This document shows positions 1 to 12,967 of a DNA stretch of 64,000 bases, piece after piece (position 1 is the first letter of the stretch; the number at the start of each line of letters is the position of its first letter). Origin of the DNA: Yamagishiella unicocca. Taxonomy: Eukaryota > Chlorophyta > Chlorophyceae > Chlamydomonadales > Volvocaceae. The stretch covers positions 372,001-436,000 of the forward strand of contig BDSL01000059.1 of NCBI GenBank assembly GCA_003116995.1. The letters run 5' to 3'. The translations under genes and the position numbers were made by a program. The notes beneath the pieces are model-generated. The model did not search any database and was not told the origin of the DNA. It saw only the letters and a list, made by a program, of their open reading frames with translations.

Positions 1-176
1 TCGACGCGGCTCCTTCGCGCGCTGTGCGAGAAATTGCGGCATCGCCAATGCCCCCTTCCTCCCCACTCCGCCCGGGTCACCCCCCCCGGGGTTGTGACGC
101 GCAAACACACACACGTGTGCAGTGAACGGACGCCGTCGTACAGCCGTCATATAAAGTAACCCGTGCCAGCACCCAC

Positions 177-1504
177 CTGGCTTCATCACGTCAGCCACGT
201 GCTGCTTCAGAAGCACGGAGCCGATGGGCAGTCCTCCTGCCAGCGGCTTGGCCAGGGTCATGATGTCGGGCTCAATGCCGTACAGCTGGTGACCCCACAG
301 CTTGCCTGGGGGCAGCCGACAGGGTGGACGGTAACCGAACACATATTAGGTGGTTGGCTGCGCAGGAAGACGGCAGGGGTCGAAGGCAGCTTGCACACTA
401 TCAAACGTTTTCCGGGTGGGAGCAGTCAGAAGACGGGCTGCGATAACGCAGGTCCAGGGTCTGCGGAAAGCATTCCCGCCGGCCCAACACCACACCCGCA
501 GCAGGCGTCTTTAACGGGGTAGGTAGGAATCCGCCCGCGGCCTTCCGAGGTACGTCACGTGGCATTACGTCACCGTGGCATTACGTCACGTGACGTTGCG
601 TCCGCCTTCGCGCCGTCGCACCTGTCCTGCCCAGGCCGCACTGCACCTCATCGAACACCAGCAGCGCGCCCGCCTCGTCGCACAGCTCGCGAAGGCCCTT
701 CAGGAAGGCCGTGGTGCTGGGGGTGATGCCACCCTCGCCCTGGACGGGCTCCACGAAGACCGCAGCGGTCTTCCCCTTCTCAATCACGGCGCGGGCCGAT
801 TCGAGGTTGTTATACTCGGCAAGGCGGTGGCCGGGCATCATGGGGAAGAACGGCGTCTTGTATTGCTCCTTGTACGTCAGCGCCAGTGCGCCCATGGTGC
901 GCCCATGGAAGCAATTGGTGAACGACACCAGCTCGTAGGGAGCCTCTGCCTCAGCGGAATACGGGTCAATGCCAGCCTGAACGCGAGCCCACTTGCGGGC
1001 GAACTTAATGGCGCCCTCGTTCGCTTCAGTGCCGGTGTTGCAGAAGAATGCCTTGTCGGCAAACGAGTTCTCCACCAGCCGCTTCGCCAGCTCGACCTGA
1101 GGCTGCGTGTGGTACAAGTTGCTGGTGTGCGCCAGCTTGCCGGCCTGCTCCGCCAGCGCCGCGTACCACTGCGAGTCGCTGTGGCCGAGCGCGTTGACGG
1201 CAATTCCGGCTGCCATGTCGATATACTCCTTGCCCTCGACGTCCCACATCTTCGCTCCCTTGCCGTGCGAAATAACGACTGGCGCGCGACCGTAAGTCTG
1301 CAACACGTACTTCTGCTCCTCGCTGATGACCTTCTTCGTGAAATCGGCGTCGTGCGTGGCTGGGGCGCCATTTGCCGACTTGAAGATGCCCTTCAGCAGG
1401 TTGGCAGGATTAACAGTTGTAGCAGCCAACGGCACGACGCATCGTGCGCGCGACGCCCGCGAGCCAGTGCCCTGGGCGGCGTGCCGTTGCTTCAGGTGTG
1501 CCAT
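177..1504 (-). CDS. ARG9: N-acetylornithine aminotransferase, 5' part (3' end beyond window)
   Basis: PLP-dependent class-III aminotransferase of arginine biosynthesis; it transfers the glutamate amino group to N-acetylglutamate semialdehyde, in the plastid in green algae. Two exons are visible: 1504-622 and 305-177; the join (R-T-G | K-L-W) is in phase with GT/AG sites. Residues ~1-32 are rich in Arg, Ala and Ser and look like a transit peptide. Motifs: GTEANEGAIKFARK (cofactor phosphate region), CFHGRTMGAL, FVEPVQGEGG, FDEVQCGLGRTG (Asp for the pyridine nitrogen) and, in exon 2, TLAKPLAGG carrying the Schiff-base lysine. Exon 2 ends at an AG|GTGGGT donor, so the C-terminal third lies left of the window. 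The ATG at 1504 is the first in frame; a CTTGCAG just upstream could be a splice acceptor, so an extra 5' exon is possible. ARG9 is the Chlamydomonas name for this enzyme; ornithine aminotransferase is the nearest alternative. Confidence 0.9.
551..597. repeat. Short tandem motif with TTACGTCAC/CACGTG cores inside the ARG9 intron
   Basis: Within the intron 306-621 the motif TGGCATTACGTCAC recurs, flanked by TACGTCACGTG and CACGTGACG. The copies contain CRE/G-box-like palindromic cores. This is seen directly; any regulatory role is inference. Confidence 0.5.
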
Positions 1505-3751
1505 CGGCCTTGCGTGCGCCACAACCTGCAAGCATCAATTTCGGGACCACTACGAGTGACATGGCGCCTATCAGCAGTTATCCTTGGCAGGCACAAACTC
1601 CAGTGCGCGCTGGTCGCAGGTCTACGAAAGACAAGCCCTAACTTTCTTCCGGGTGGCCTCTAACAACTGCAAAATGCGTTCGACTCAGAGATCACACTCA
1701 AAGCTACGTACCAGCTTGCGAACCGAATATGAGCGCAAGCTATCGCTGATGGCTCAGTGGCCGACACCCGTAAGCGAGTAACAGCTGCGGCAATGAAACA
1801 ACGCCGCCTCGACGAAACCTACTGTCTGCAATAATACTAGAAAAATAGTCACACGTGCACGTAAAGGCAAGGGAGAAGGGACCACACGTGAGGTTCGTAC
1901 CCGCAGTACGGCAGCGTAAGTAAGCGGAAATAACAGAAGGAAGCAAGGAACTATGCAGCGATGTCAAATATAAATCCTGTAGTAATTCAAGCGTAATTCG
2001 CCTGGCGCACAGTCGACGACCGCCCAAAGACACCGTGACCCGTGGGCACGACAGGGCCGGCGCAGCGCGTCGCCAGTATATGCTCCTTTCCTGGTAATCT
2101 CCTGGCCCAAACACGGGAACTTGCGTATTGCAGGTCCCCACGCTTGTCCCTTTGCTATGCGTGGCACCTTTATGGTCCACATGTATGACGATGTATGGAC
2201 ACTGAGGGTTTGGACCGATGGGTGCCATATGGCGACACTCCTTAGGGGCAGCGACAGCTAATGGGTGATTCAGCGTTCTTGCTAGCGGCACAACGGCACA
2301 AACGCAGCCAGCCCTAACCAGCGCGCGCCCTTAATAGGATCGCAACCAGCAAAGCACATGCTTGGGTATGGAGAGGCGTGCGGGGAACGGCGTTGTGTCG
2401 CAGTCCTGTGCCAGCAGCTGATAGACGCATTCGGCTGTTGAATTGCCGAGCAGCTCTGGTATGCGTGCGCCTTTTGCCGAGCCCGTTTGAAAAAGGATCC
2501 AGGGACGGCCGTTGTTGTCGTAAGAAGTCGTACTCAAGGCACTGAGCGCATTTGGGCAGTGCCAACTCCAGGCCCTTCAGCGGCCAAAACGGTGCATGCT
2601 GTGCAGTTGGATTGGGCCCGAAGTGTCTGGGTTGCTGACAGGGTAACACGGCGCTGACGGAGGGAAACGGAATCCCTCAAACGAGGAGGAGGTCGCGTTG
2701 CATAGCCAGTCGTACCAGTAGTTCCAGTCTTATGGAGTTTTATGAAAGTATTTCTGATGGCCAACTTAAGTTGCAGCTTAACTTAGGGATGCTAGTTGGA
2801 AGTTCCTTAGTACCACAGCGTGTTCACGACATTGTCAGGCAGCCACATGGGTGTGGCAATCCTGGGTACAAACAACCGTACTCTAGTGGACGCTCAGTAT
2901 TCGGCATCAACCCAACAGGTTGAGCCAGCCACGGCAGCTGCAGCATTTAGGCCCATCAGCGTGCCGTACCTTCGGCCGTAGCAAGCATCCATAGCATATC
3001 AGCTTTAGGGGCGGACAACCCCCATCTCAAGCATGCCCTTTACCTGGTTAGTATTCCAGCGTGCGGTTGATGGTGTGGGGCAGCAGGGTGTGCCGGTGTC
3101 ACTGATAACGCTGTACCGCCATATGCACACGACAGCATCGTGAGCGCAGCGTCCATAAGGTCGAGCACCGTGTGGAAGGGAGCTCGGCGCGCCGGGAGAG
3201 AAAGCCGTTGTTGCCTTCTTTGTTCGTGATAAACAGGTCCTCACCGTGCCTGATGAGGCCGGGGCCAGCCGTGCGGCAAAGGTATCCGTCCCGTCCGGAC
3301 ACGTGGGGCCCGGGGCCCGAATCACCCCACGCCCCCTGCCCCAGCTCCAAGCGGCGCTCGCGCGCTGCTCTGCTCCGCCTTACTGTCAATGGGCTCCTTA
3401 TCACACGAGAGGCGCAGTACACAGCCGTATCTTAGGCTGTGCCAGCGAAGAAGGGCAAAAACAGCAAAGGACGGCTCGAAGCAACCCAAGCCAGGTTGAT
3501 GGCAAAGTGTGGCCCATGAGCGCGTCATTTTCATGCCCCATCTGCTGCCGCTCCCCGCCTCCCTCCCCATTCCCCTCCCCCTGCCACTTCTCAATCGTCA
3601 CACAATCTCACCGTGCCAGCACTTACTAGCCGCTCCCCACTCGCCTTCTATCAGAGTGGTTTGTTTACGCACCTTGACGCAAGTAGCGCCGCGAGGGTAT
3701 TCACAAATGTGAAGCTTCGCTGTCCTTTGTTTGGAAGGGCGAATGCCGCTC

Positions 3752-3856
3752 AACTTCATTGGGTTTCTGTGTTCTGTCTCTTTAGCCTCTTTCAGTGTCA
3801 GGCGATGTACCCAATGGTTCTGCCTTTTGGTCTGGAACCCACTGTATTGTGTACTA
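3752..3856 (+). repeat. Dispersed repeat family copy A
   Basis: Contains TTCAGTGTCAGGCGATG, then GATGG..CTGCC (here CAATGGTTCTGCC), TTTTGGTCTGGAACCCACTG and a decayed AC-rich tail. It is preceded by GGGTTTCTGT..CTGTCTCTTT. Same order of blocks as the copies near 5.85, 15.3, 36.9, 41.7, 44.06, 44.9 and 44.95 kb. Confidence 0.6.
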
Positions 3857-5811
3857 CTATCTCCGAAGGGTTCCAACTGGCGTGGGCCGATTGCACTCGA
3901 TTACGCTGACCAGTTGCACGGGGCCAGGCCGTGCCGAACCGCGCGCCGTGCGTGTACGACAAGAATTCTACCGGCTTGAGTACGTTTAAAGCGTCGGTCG
4001 TGCGGCTGTTAGCCTCGTCCCTTGGCAGCCGGCTGCCCTATGCACTTGGATGCGCTCAGCCTGGCTGGAGCGAGCTGCGGCTGCAAACTCCACCAGCGTA
4101 CCCTAAACAGATTGCCTGGTGCTAGGATGCTTGTGAGCTTCGTCTTACCCTGCCGATTAAGTTTCCTGTCTGTTCGCCTGGAGCAGGGCGGTGAAATTTT
4201 CGGTCGCGCTCGCTTAAGAGTGCCCGCCAGCCGCCCGCCGGGCAACGAAAGGGCATGAGGGAAAGCTGTGAATTCCAGCCTTTTCGCTTCCTCCTCGTCG
4301 TGCATATTAGCATCCGTGCGCGGCGTGGTTTTGCGTCGCTCCGCATCCTCCATGCTGAGCTTCACATGGCTGATGAAGAGTTTCATTTAATGTTGGCCCA
4401 TGCGCACAGAGAGACTATACCTTGCCAAATCTGTATTACAAAAACTACTAGGCTATCGCCGAACTAATGTTAGGCTTCCCACTTAGCTTGGGCTCGCAAC
4501 ATACGTTCCAACTCCTCTGCCAGGTGACCTCCAATTCGCTAATGGCACTTCCAGTAAAGATGTCAGGCACGCCAGTGATGCTCGAGTCTGAATATGCCCA
4601 TGTTCATTGAGTCCTGAACTCGCATGGGGAGTTGAAAAACTCGCTATGCCTACACTATCGAAGCAATAACGATGGTAACCTCGCCTGTTGTAACGGGGAG
4701 AAGTTCGTCGGTAACGCTTAAGCTGTTATCGAGGTTATCGTGAGCTTCGCGAGAATCGCGAAGTGCTTACATACGGCGTCAGGCATTCAGGCCGTTCGGT
4801 ACCTATTATTTTATTTGTCCTAAAAATTGGGATTATTTGAGTGGAAGTATAAAGAGGCATAATCCCTGCTAGCAGATGCGTGAAATGAAGGGCAAAACTT
4901 TGAGCAGACTTTTCACCCGATCCGCGCCCAAATTGTTGCGTAAATATTATATTTGCCTGATCTCGTGTATATGAATTTTTGCGGGAAGGATCGGCGAGAA
5001 CGGTTTGTTTACACTCGCCCGGAACGCGATTGGGGTGGGCTGGATCCCGTACAGTTGCCAACAATTTTTCATTAAGCTTCGAGAACCATGTCATTAAAAG
5101 ACCATTCCAATAGATGACACCAGGTGCCCCTATAAAGCTATAGTGGCACTCCAGAAGCCGATCAGAATCGATACGTCAAAAAAGACCTGCACGGTAGCAA
5201 GGGGTAGCACCTGTGACAAAGTTCCCGAAAAAAGGATAGATAAAACCATTGCAATTGTTTGATTTTAGTTTTTATTCTTAAATGCCGATGCGAACGCAAC
5301 CCACATGGCATACTCCTCGAGTCGACCCCAAAACAACCAATACGAAATTGTGTTCCCTCCTGAAAACAGGGTTCATAAAGATCGGTACCGGTAGCAAATG
5401 CGCCTCTCCCTCTGCCCGGGAAAAAGCGCGAATCGTGCTACCTCATGCTACCTCATCGTTCTACCTTGTAACCTCTACTTTCTTCAGGACGCGTTACTCA
5501 CATGAAAGGCATGCTAATTTTCAAGCGTAATGAGCACGTTTACAATCGTGCTGGTAACCCCCGCGCCAATACATCCATCGGAGGCTGTCGGCTTTGCGCC
5601 GGCGGCATTGCGCATCGGGCGCCGATGTGCTTCCCGTTTCCTGTTTATTAGCATTCGAGGCAAGCAATAGTGGTGGCCCGCGCATGGGGTGCTATTATGC
5701 CGTGCCGCTGTCATGCCATCTGCGGGGCGTGACGTTGGGTGATGCTTGCGTTCGTCTAGCGTTTGTTCGGTTAATCTCTCCTGCGTTACAGCTGGATGCC
5801 AGATGCATCCT

Positions 5812-5905
5812 CTATAGTAGTGGGCTCCAGACCAAATGACAGACCCACCAGGCACATCGCCGGACACCACTGAAGGAGCGAAAGAGACAGAAACCCAGCC
5901 GCACC
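5812..5905 (-). repeat. Dispersed repeat family copy B
   Basis: On the minus strand it reads GGGTTTCTGTCTCTTTCGCT, TTCAGTG, CCGGCGATG, then TTTGGTCTGGAGCCCACT. Copies A and B share the GGGTTTCTGT..TCTCTTT leader as well as the core, so the repeat unit is at least ~95 bp. Confidence 0.6.
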
Positions 5906-6355
5906 GCACCAATAGCAAACCACCCAGGCACCAGTTACCAGTCCATATACCTTCTGTAGGAGGCAGGACCTTGACACTGTAGCTGGCGATGGGGAGTCAA
6001 TGGTCAGTCCTCTGCATTACCCAACATAGCGTTGATCCAGGGTCCCCATTGCGTCCGCTGCACAAGCTACCGGACCGGACAAACACTGGCACCGTAATGC
6101 TAGTCTCACAGCGGCATATACTCACAAAGCAGCACATAGGGTTCATTGCTGTGAAAGGGGACTCTGCGCGATGTTAGCAGAGTATCTTTGTCAGGAGGCA
6201 GCAACAAGGAGTTCGGGAGGAGCAGGGAAGATGCGGTCGGGAAAGGGCGCGTCATTCGTAAGGAGCGCGTGTGGGCGACAACATGGTGCACACGGTGTGG
6301 ACCTGATGGACGCATCACCATGTAAGCGGTAACGGAGCGCTGCCAAATGGAAGCC

Positions 6356-6663
6356 GTGACGTGTGGTGACCACGTTCGTGACGTGTGGTGACCACGTTCG
6401 TGACGTGTGGTGACCACGTTCGTGACGTGTGGTGACCACGTTCGTGACGTGTGGGGACCACGTTCGTGACGTGTGGTGACCACGTTCGTGACGTGTGGTG
6501 ACCACGTTCGTGACGTGTGGGGACCACGTTCGTGACGTGTGGGGACCACGTTCGTGACGTGTGGGGACCACGTTCGTGACGTGTGGTGACCACGTCCGTG
6601 ACGTGTGGGGACCACGTCCGTGACGTGTGGGGACCACGTCCGTGACGTGTGGGGACCACGTTC
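6356..6663. repeat. Minisatellite, 14 exact-length 22-bp units
   Basis: Fourteen head-to-tail copies of a 22-mer (GTGACGTGTGGTGACCACGT plus TC) run from 6356 to 6663 with no length variation, followed by a partial copy. Only three positions vary (T/G in TGG[T/G]GACC, T/C near the end). The unit contains GGTGACCAC, nearly self-complementary, and TGACGTG. Because 22 is not a multiple of 3, all three minus-strand frames stay open with the same cyclic peptide; these frames are artefacts of the repeat. Confidence 0.95.
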
Positions 6664-7951
6664 GTGACGCGACATGAGTGTTCCCCATGGGTACCCTGGC
6701 GTCACCAGTCGACTGATGGAAGGGTGCAGGCCCCAGGGCGCACATGGCTTGCCCGAGCACTTCGGAAAAGCGCTGACGCTTGGTGCGGGATTTTTAACCT
6801 TGTCACAACAAGAGCCGGTTAGCTTGGGCATGGTGGCGACCCAAACCTGTGCTTGGCTCCGAGGTTGAGGGGGGCAGGGAGGGCTGGGCGCATCACGATG
6901 GATGTTGCGATAGCACGTAGCGGGGGGGGGCACCACATGCTGTGTGGTCGTACAAACCCAAGCCGAGAGATGACAGGCCACGAGGACGTATGGCCACCAG
7001 CTCCCCAGGCCAGCAGGCCAAAGGCCCCCACGTGCTTGCCGTAGTTAGAGCTCGGGATCCACACAGGCTGTAAGCATGAGTGCCTATTTTTTGTAAAACC
7101 TATATTGACATAGGGCCCTTTAATTATAACATACCGGTAGTCAGGAATTTACCTAGTGCCAAGTTATCATTAGGAGTGCCCCCAAAGCGACTATTTACCA
7201 GCCTACGTATCTGTGGCGTATATATCCTTACTTTCTTTCTATTATATTCTTTGTGTTGTCTATACGCAGCCCGAAAAGGCCAATATGCGCACAAATGATC
7301 TAAAGCCACATGTCGCGCCACCTGATGTACGACGCCGTAAGCTCACGACGTGTCTCTACAATGTCGACGGGTCAGAATGGGCTCGTCATCGACATGGATA
7401 TGGTGCTCGCCAACCGCACCGGCGTCGCTCCAACGTCATCTAGTGGTGGTCTACTCTGTCTCCTCCTGCTCATCGGCAACAGTTCGCCCCAGGCCGCCTC
7501 GCCATTGCCTTCTGCCTAGGTAAGTCCACCAAGGGAGGGGACGTCAGTGCGTGCTTACTGTTCTACGGCTGCGAACCCCATAGCCCAAGCTACACCAGCA
7601 ATGCTGGCTGGCTGCTCACACGCATGAACGTGTGTATATGCGCCGTCACACGATGCGTTAGCCCTCATGCTCGTGCGACGCGCTCATGCGAGCCGGAGGC
7701 TCATGACCATCGTGTGAACCCAGAAAACTGACCGCAGCAAGGCAAAGTGCCTTCTGTCCTAACGTGGGAAAGGTACAGCTGTGTGCCTAACCCAGTTGGG
7801 AGAGCAGCTACATGGTTTCGTCAAAATCATCAAGGACCTCGTTACTCCCAGGGCCAACAGGGTAGCCAACGTTATCCCCACACTCATCGCAGGCTGTGCA
7901 CCCCAACTTAACGTGTTGTTCATCGCCAACGGTACCATCTTTGGAAACCCG
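6664..7951. other. Intergenic DNA, no supported gene
   Basis: The short frames at 7213-7443 and 7310-7519 start at methionines and the second runs into a GTAAGT donor-like site at 7520, but neither shows a recognisable domain or a partner exon. I see no RNA gene. Confidence 0.4.
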
Positions 7952-8391
7952 TTATATCATTTGTTCCCTGAAAAGGCGTACAAAAGGCCTATTCGCCTCC
8001 AACAGCCAACAGCTGTTGGAAGCGCATGAGATGCTTGCGTGGCTCAGTGTGAATAAACGGCGTAATTGGACATAGACACCTAGCACAGGGCCCCAACGGG
8101 AGACCCATCGAGTGCTTGATGTCTGCTCCCTGAAAACCCAGCGGTTTGCCCAGCGTAAATGGGTTCGCCACACGTAACGGTAGGAAGCAGGCTCGCTTGA
8201 TGCCACGGTGTAGAATGAGGGGTGTGACTGAACAGTATGCGGCCCATCGTTGCGGGCCGCAGGACCGGGGCTGAAAGTCGCGAATGAAAGCCAGGGCGTA
8301 ACTTCGTTGAAAATACGGCCTCAAGGATCAGTACGCGCCCGCCATGAGTCAGAGTGCGGCTGCTGAGCAGTTTGGGCCATCGAAGCAGCAT
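7952..8391 (-). pseudogene. Possible decayed non-LTR retrotransposon reverse-transcriptase thumb region
   Basis: Two overlapping minus-strand frames read as one broken protein: RRWP/LLRWPKLLSSRTLTHGGRV-LI..VFSTKL in one frame (8391 downward) and YALAFIRDFQPRSCGPQRW in the other (8324 downward). The pattern W..LLS...LT..GR..L......KL.Y...F is typical of the region after the catalytic core in LINE reverse transcriptases. Frameshifts and the lack of a YxDD box show that it is dead. The resemblance is by eye, so confidence is low. Confidence 0.3.
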
Positions 8392-11300
8392 CTTTGGCCA
8401 GAATGCATTTGTGTAGGATCAATCGAGTGTCTGTACCGAATGTCTGTATTTAGCCATGTGTGAAGCCCAGCGGCGCGGCACACGCCCGCGCAAGTGCCCG
8501 CCGCCCGACAGACCAAGGCATCAGAAAAGAGGGAACTAAAGTGGGAGTTAGGGAGGGCGGTCCATGACAGGCGGACTATTGGGACGCATTTCATGGGAGC
8601 ACAATCGGGCCTCCACCAGGATCTATGTTGACAAAAAAACGCAAAAAAGAGTAAGTTTTGATGCTGTTTGATGGTGCCATCGGAGCCCACCCTCTTAGCA
8701 TAAAGGCCTTCTCCGTTTTTTAGCTGCACGTATGCAACTCGGGCTACGATGAAGAACAAAGGAGGAGCTAGGAGGAGCAGCTGGTCGAACATAGCACGAA
8801 TCGTCCGGCCCAGCAGTAGAACATACAGCTGACCATAAACGCAATATATTAAGCTTAGTTCAAATCTTAGTAAAATGACTGCAAAAAAGCCGAAAATAGC
8901 GCGCAAAACAGTGAATGCTGTGCCCATGGCTTGGCAGCCGGCTCGGAGCTGTCATGTAGCCAGAGCCTCGTTGCGGCATGTGGTGCCTGTAGCCTGTGTG
9001 AGTAAGATAGGCCATGGTCAAGTGGCGGGTCAGTGTAGATGAGACGGATGCCCGTGAGCAGCTGGGCAGGCTCCATCAAAATAACCATACCACTGCGCTT
9101 CTGCACGGGCAGCTATGCTTTCTTCTGCACGGGCAGCTATGCTTTAACCCTACCTCTATCTACTGAGCAGTCGGGCCTGGCACGCCGCAACCGCCCAACA
9201 AGCTGGCAGCTTCCGACGCGGTGCCATCGCGCAACTGGCTCCTTCCAGGTCAACCGCAATCCGCGTGTGCAAGGTTGTCGGCGACCAGCACGGCACGCTC
9301 AGCTAGGGGTGCGGCACCTCCGCAACGACGACATATTGGTTATTGCTAGGCGGAACGCCTGAAGAAGTCATGCTACGCATACTACTCGATCGCGAATGTC
9401 CTTCGAATGCACTCGATCCTCTCCTGCTGGCAACCGATCGTCTGAGCTTAGTTATATACGTCATGCAAACGCATCAGCATTGGTATGGACTCTGTCCATG
9501 TCAAGCGGACGGGTTATATCTCTGGCAAACTTGCTAAGCGGACGGTCACTCGGCGCACGAATGATCGTTCTAATCAGACTTGTACGATAGTGGATCCTTT
9601 GATGCCCAGTGTAAACCAGAAGTTGTGCAACGTAGCCTGGTCGAATCCAGATCGTACGCATGGGCGGGCACTTTGCCCATTGACATCAACAGCAGCTGGT
9701 ATGGCCAAGCTTACAGCATGTACGCAAGTGTTGGTAGATGTTGCCGTATAAATCGTGTTGCGACAGGACGCGATCTTCTCTTCCGGCCGCCAACTTGGTT
9801 ACTGTACCAAACGGGAAAATGCAGCACACAGTCGCTCCGTCCATAAAGCATTAAAGGGGACCCAACAAATTGCAGCACCGAGAACGAGTTTCCTGGGGAA
9901 TGCAATCGACCCGTGTGTATTTCCTACAGATTCACGTGAACGGGAAGTGAAGCTGGGAGGAATCGCTCAGTCCAGGGCGGGACGCAAAACTCGAGGCAAC
10001 CATTGGGTACAAATCCTGACATTAAATTGCCCAGCAATCTCTCGGTTTTGGGGTGGAGGTGGCGGAAGCTCCCAACCTTCTCACAACGGCGCGAGTGGGC
10101 GTGGCTAGTGGAATCTTTGAACATCGAGATGTTGTAACGTGTTCCATCTGCTGACTGCGTTACCGATTGAAAGAAAGGCTTAAACACATTGATCCCGGAA
10201 AGCTCTGATTCCACACAAAGCGTGTGACAACGCCTGCCCGGTGCTAGTGACACATCGTCACGAATTCGGACCCAATGAAAGGAAACACGCATCCTGCAGT
10301 GTCTTTATTTCTCCTTCAAGGCTTTGCAAAAGTGGTCACATGGCTGTTCCCCCTGACCTTCGCATCCGGCAATGGGCCGCAGCGTTCACCGTTACAACAC
10401 ATTGCAACGTTTGATCTGTGTTTAGGTTTGCCATTAAGCCGTGACACGTCATGACCGTGAACTATCGAGACGGTTGGTGAACATCGTAATGTTTGGCAGT
10501 GTTTTACCTTCCAGCTGCAATTTTTGTTTACGTAGGATCGCGAAGCATCGTGCAAACGCGTAACCGAACATAGCTTTACTGATACTGAGCCACTGTCATG
10601 TTAACGCCGGGACTTCGCGACTGCGCGCTAGCCCGTTAATTGCTTTATTTTTATCAGGAATACATAGTTTTACTACAAATGTGGATACAAACGGTGCTAC
10701 CTTCACTGCGTTGAGGTGTGTACGGCATGGTTTAGGAAAGGTAGGACCACCCGGCCCTACACAGCCGAAACATTCGCCATATCAATTTGGAGCGGAAAAT
10801 AGTAAGTATGAAGCCAATGTTTGCGGCGTTAATGTGCCACGCGTCTGCCTTGGGTTCGTCCCTTGAGTCCGAAACCCGAAGGAAGTAAAAAGTGGATTTG
10901 CAGCCCTTACTGAATAATCCGTCGTCCACCGTCGCTTCGTCTATTTCCTGCATTATTTTCTACGCTGCAAGCGCGCATAAGTGAACCACGAGAAGGTTTC
11001 AGTAACCGCTAATTGGAGCCATGTACAGAAGTCCTCTATCCCATATCCTGACGCTACGTTTGTACCTGCCTGTGCTGACGTCTATAATAGCCGCATGTTG
11101 AGATCGGGCAAGTAGTAATGCAAACGATTTCCGTGGTCCCATGTTGAGCATCGGCGAGTGCACCAGGTGCCTTAAGTAGGTCACCATTGCTTGATGTAGT
11201 CAATATAACATGATTCGGGTTATCCTAGTTGGCACGCTCGCCTTCTTTCCCGCGCTCGCGCCCACCGATTTTGCCACCATTGGAAAGGTGTCGTACGGCA

Positions 11301-11674
11301 ACTTCGCCAGGGAGGGCGCGTTTGCACGCCGACAAAGAGGCATCGGTTGCGCGATTGTGCTATCGCAGTTGCGCCCCTTACAGGCTGAACATCCACGGCC
11401 TTGTGGTAGCCGCATTGCGACCTCTAACACGCCTTAGACCTTGAAGTTTCCGGTTAGGCAAACACTTCACCGTTTCTGTCGAGGGACATCAGCTTGTGAC
11501 GACGTAAGTCATCTCCAGCCGCACACCGTGCCTTAATTTACCAATTATAAGCTTCTGAGAAAGTGTTTAGTGGACGCCTTTCTATGTGCCATAGCGGTAT
11601 CTGGCATCATCCGCCAACGAAGTCGTGAATCCTTACGTTTTGCAGTGGGCGTCTTCACGAAGACCGGTGTCACA
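8392..11674. other. Intergenic DNA upstream of the pherophorin
   Basis: No supported gene. A 24-bp tandem duplication (CTTCTGCACGGGCAGCTATG..) lies at about 9099-9146. The frame 11210-11437 begins MIRVILVGTLAFFPALA, which looks like a secretion signal, but nothing after it is recognisable. A TTATAAG at 11545-11551 is a possible TATA element for the downstream gene, about 125 bp before its ATG. Confidence 0.4.
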
Positions 11675-12935
11675 ATGGTGTCAAAGGCTCTTCTGCTGGC
11701 GCTGCTTGGCGCCGTCGCAGCTCTGAGCGTGGAGGCTGGTAGGTTTGCAGCTCGCGTTCGACGCTTGCGATGCTGGTCTGTTTGCCAACACTAAACTCCA
11801 CTCGCTCTCGCGCGCCTTTATCTTCATCCAACAGGCGAGCTTGGTTTCAGTGGCAGGTGAGACATGCAGCTGTTTGACAACTTTGTAGACGAGGGGTTAC
11901 TCCTGCCGAATGATGTCGGTCTATGTTGCGGCCTTCACTTCCCGCAAGCATACTAACTGAAAATGTCATTTTGTCTGTCACAGGACCCTAAAGGGAAACA
12001 CTACTGGCAGCTTCCCCTACTGCAAGTGTGTGGATAAGCTTAAGCGCAGCCCTTACCGCCTTCGGTACGATGGCGTTCTTGCCAACTACAAGGGTAACGA
12101 CTGGAACTGCTTCAAGGTGTACCTGAACTCGACTGGCACTGTGTGCGAAGTTCCTCCGGTCACCGAGGAGTGCTGTACCACTGACCTGTACAAGATGGAG
12201 TTCAACGTTGGTAGGTTTCCAAACTTTGGGTATCCCATGCATCGCTGCGGGGTGTAAATGTGCCGTCACACTTGAGTGTGCTGATCCGAATAGCCGTACT
12301 GACGCGTCCTTTCTCAACCGTGCTCCCGCCCACAGACCCTGCCTGCAAGGGTGCCAGCACCAGGGTCCTGCTCTTCAAGGGCATCAACTCGGTCGTGCAG
12401 GGTGTTACCATTGCTGAGCAGATCAACGTCATCGGCGTTGACGACCTGCCTGACGACCCCACGAAGGCCGTCCTGCGCATCACCCGGGGCCTGACCATGC
12501 CGCAGTCTGTCCTGGCTGCTTTCCCTGGTGCGTTCCTTGGGAGTTCATGTTGCTTGGTATCGGGCAATGAGGTGACTCAGTTCTAACCGTAAACGCTGGA
12601 ATCAACGTGTGTATTTTGTGTTTGCAGGCGGCCTCCCTGTATGCGTCAACAGGGTGCCCGGTGTCTGCACCGCCACTGAATTGTTCATGGGCGAGGAGGT
12701 GCAGTATGCCATCTTCAACACCAACAAGAAGTGCTGCCCTACTGGCTCCACCGGCCCCGATGACCGGCCGCTGGGCCCGGGCACTGTTCCCCTTGCCCCG
12801 TCGCCTGCTCCGGTCCCGGTCCCAGTCCCCGTCCCAGTCCCCGTCCCCGTCCCGTCGCCCTCGCCGCCGCCCCCCCCGCCGCCGCCCCCGCCGCCGCCGC
12901 CGCCGCCGCCGCCCAGCCCGCCGCCGCCTCCTCCC

Positions 12936-12967
<32 letters not shown>

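Larger units (their letters stand above)
1505..6355. other. Gene-poor intergenic DNA
   Basis: No reading frame here has family motifs, convincing splice sites and a start together. The frames present (for example 1740-2291 minus, 183 codons from a TTG) have mixed composition expected by chance. Two copies of a dispersed repeat lie at about 3752-3856 (plus) and 5812-5905 (minus). The stretch 4480-5540 is noticeably AT-richer than the rest. Confidence 0.5.

Noticed and set aside
1740..2291. 183-codon minus-strand frame
   Set aside because: Starts at TTG, mixed composition, no domain and no splice partners.
6106..6981. Minus-strand 291-codon frame and two overlapping frames with SRTWSPHVTNVV repeats
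   Set aside because: Produced by the 22-bp minisatellite, whose length keeps all frames open with the same cyclic peptide; no start context or domain.
11570..11674. Upstream in-frame extension of the pherophorin
   Set aside because: Starts at GTG and would place the signal peptide internally; the ATG at 11675 is the natural start.
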